Shown: positions 62,142 through 64,000 of the stretch, one piece after another
Layout of the letters: each line of letters starts with the position of its first letter
How positions within the stretch are numbered: position 1 is the first letter of the stretch
Assembly: GCA_030267565.1 (NCBI GenBank)
Contig: BRXU01000045.1
Location: forward strand, 198,501 to 262,500
Direction: 5' to 3'
DNA length: 64,000 nt
From: Pleodorina starrii
Taxonomy: Eukaryota > Chlorophyta > Chlorophyceae > Chlamydomonadales > Volvocaceae
The notes under the pieces: model-generated
What the model was told of the DNA's origin: nothing
What the model saw: only the letters and a program-made list of their open reading frames with translations
Database searches by the model: none
Made by a program: the position numbers and the translations under genes

Positions 62142-62885
62142 TTACCTAGTTTCCCGCCCCGCCCGAGCCTCCCTGGCTCGTGCTCCCGCCCTTTTTGTGC
62201 CGTGCACGCCGTCCGCTGGAGTCTTTCGTGGCGGCGCTTGGGCCCCTGGTGACGGCCCCGCGCCCGTGGTGGCTGGCGTGTGCTGGCGGAGCTCGCCGCT
62301 GGGTCGTGTGTGTGCGGTGCTTGAGGGATGTCGGTTGGACACACGGCCGTGCTCGCGGACCGGGACCAGCCCTCCGCTCACGGGGCCGTGGGCGGCAAGG
62401 GGCCAGCCCTCCGCCGGGTGGGTTTTGGGTTCTCGGGCTGTCTTGCGCGTCGGTGGTTTCGTTGTGTTGTGCCGGCCGGGGCGGCGGTGGGGTTTTTTGG
62501 CCTTGTGGTGCCCCTGTTCCCGTTTTTCCCCGCCGCGTTTGTTCCGTGCCGGTTTCTCGTTGCGGGAATCATAGGGGTTGCAGGCGCGCGCCTTTTGGCG
62601 CTTGCTCGCGGTCGGGTTTTTCGGCCTGGTTGGCGGTGTTTCGGTTGTCTGCGCCCGGAGCTTTGGTTGGGTTGGGGGTTTGCCTTGGTTGCCGCGGCTC
62701 GTCTCGCCGCCCCCGGGATGCCTGTTCGGCTGGCTGGCCGTCTCGTCTGTTTGCCGCGCGCCGGTGGCGTCGGCCGCGCGCTTTTCGCTTGTGCGCTCCG
62801 GGCTGGTGTTTGTTTTTGGCGCTCCGCGCTTTGGCGCTCCGCGCTTTGTGCTGTGCTCTCGCTGCAGTGTAAAGGTCCTCGTCAA
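62142..62885. other. GC-rich block with long open frames on both strands
   Basis: A 740-bp island of strongly strand-skewed composition (G/T-rich plus, C/A-rich minus). The minus frame is open for 247 codons and would encode a Lys/Arg/Pro-rich basic protein; plus frames are open as well. The C/A-rich minus strand resembles the coding strand of the LINE at 37.5 kb, so it may be a LINE fragment in reverse orientation, but no RT motif is present. Confidence 0.35.
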
Positions 62886-64000
62886 TTGCCGCTTCCCCGT
62901 TGATTGGCGGGTCGCTTCCTCGTTAGCCGATGGCCGGCTTCACTATATAGCTGAGGGCAGCTACAAGGAACAAACGTTAGTTGGTGATGTCTATATCGGT
63001 GTGCAGCCCTACGTACCCATCCACGCACCGCAACTGAACGCCTACGTATATATGTATCTGTGTCAACTCGCCCATCATTCGTCTTCAGAGCGGATTCGCT
63101 CTGTTCGTCTTTGCCTCAATTGACGGGAGGCAAGTTGCGAAGTTCGTTGTCCGGCCGATTGAAGCAACGAGTGATCTATCGAATGAAGCAACTAACGGTC
63201 GGATCAACGCCTCTCCCAAGCAAGTTGATTGCGTGCGTGCGCGTCTCAAACAATCAACTTCCGTCTATCTGTCAGCAATGCATACAACTAACGGCGGTGT
63301 CCCATCCATCAACGGCAGCAGCTAGCCCATCCATGCATCCAACAGCAGGCACCCGCCGCAGCATGCAGAACTACATACATACTCGGCGGGCTGGCTAGCT
63401 AGCTGGATGGATGGGAGAAATCGTGCTGCCTGGCGCGAGGGCGGGGGCGGGGTAGCTAAGTGGGTCCGTCCTTCCGCGCACCTCGATCGCTCCGTAAGCC
63501 AAGTAAAGTGCCCAGTAAGCCCTAAGTCAAGCAATTTTATTCGTGACCTGAGGTGGGACGTTTTACCATTATATCCGCCTATCTACAAACAAGTCATCGT
63601 AATAAGCAAGCCATGTACATTTCTGCACACACACGCACATACAGCGGCCCGCTGTCGTCGGTAATAAGAGAGCCATCGCTCGGATGTGTATGTGTGTGGA
63701 TGGCCCTCGCTCTACCTGGAGTTGTGAGGCGGGTGGGCCCATGCGTGCGTCTACATACATCCGTCAAGCATCTAGAAACGAAGCCCCGCCGCCTGCTGGT
63801 CAATGGGATCATCATCATACATTGATGAGCACCGATAAACACGCAACTCGCATTGGTGTATACATGGCAGCATGCTAGCAAGCTGCATGCGTGCGTGCTG
63901 CACGAACGAAGGCCTCGCTCATCCTTGGCCGTAGTCCTTGCATTGGCCGTAGTCAGCCAAACATCTCTAACAAGTAGTGATGCAGGTGAATCTGCATAAA
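62886..64000. other. Spacer, no gene recognised
   Basis: Mixed composition with GTACGTAC, CATACATA and GCTAGCTA words typical of the spacers here. No convincing exon. Confidence 0.5.

Noticed and set aside
62142..62885. 247-codon basic protein gene on the minus strand
   Set aside because: Frames on both strands are open, composition is low-complexity and no domain is visible. Listed only as a GC-rich block, possibly LINE-derived.

Overview
This window is nuclear DNA of a green alga, most likely volvocine (the Chlamydomonas/Volvox lineage). The genes are split into many small GC-rich exons with GTGAGT/GTGCGT/GTAAGT donors. Their proteins carry Gly/Ala homopolymer inserts, and introns and spacers hold TTTTAGGG-like tracts. 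Between the genes lie long microsatellite-rich or AT-richer stretches and eukaryotic transposons. There is no operon logic: each gene is its own unit. Exon models were built by hand from reading frame and splice phase, and those of the four main enzyme genes close exactly in phase.

Layout. From 1 to 13.3 kb there is a head-to-head pair: a complete 14-exon glutathione reductase (minus) and a complete 9-exon aldose 1-epimerase (plus), with 401 bp between start codons. From 12.6 to 29.2 kb there is a tandem segmental duplication. Each unit carries a 12-exon membrane-anchored class 3 lipase (minus). The second unit begins with a truncated piece of epimerase exon 8, and its lipase has lost its C-terminal tail by frameshift. 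From 29 to 35 kb there is a GC-rich spacer, a decayed tyrosine recombinase ending near a long inverted repeat, and a 1.3-kb non-autonomous terminal-inverted-repeat transposon with a small MITE inside it. From 35.8 to 41.6 kb an acidic ORF of unknown function (minus) abuts a 5'-truncated LINE (plus). The LINE's reverse transcriptase is followed, after a frameshift, by a long C-terminal part that ends in a segment resembling PCIF1-type methyltransferases.

From 42 to 47 kb there is a repeat zone: minisatellites, two adjacent arrays of short self-complementary words, a 480-bp TRIM retroelement with identical LTRs, and a 208-bp tandem repeat. From 47.4 to 51.8 kb a 10-exon gene joins hydrophobic N-terminal segments to a leucine-rich-repeat module and a Pro-Glu-Ser repeat tail with a frameshift. 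From 52 to 64 kb the sequence is repeat-rich and mostly non-coding. It contains two paralogous two-exon fragments of a small Cys-rich protein 4 kb apart, and a structured repeat shared with the 45.6-kb region.

The enzyme genes have unrelated house-keeping roles (glutathione redox, sugar mutarotation, lipid hydrolysis). The unusual content is the duplication history and several compact mobile elements.
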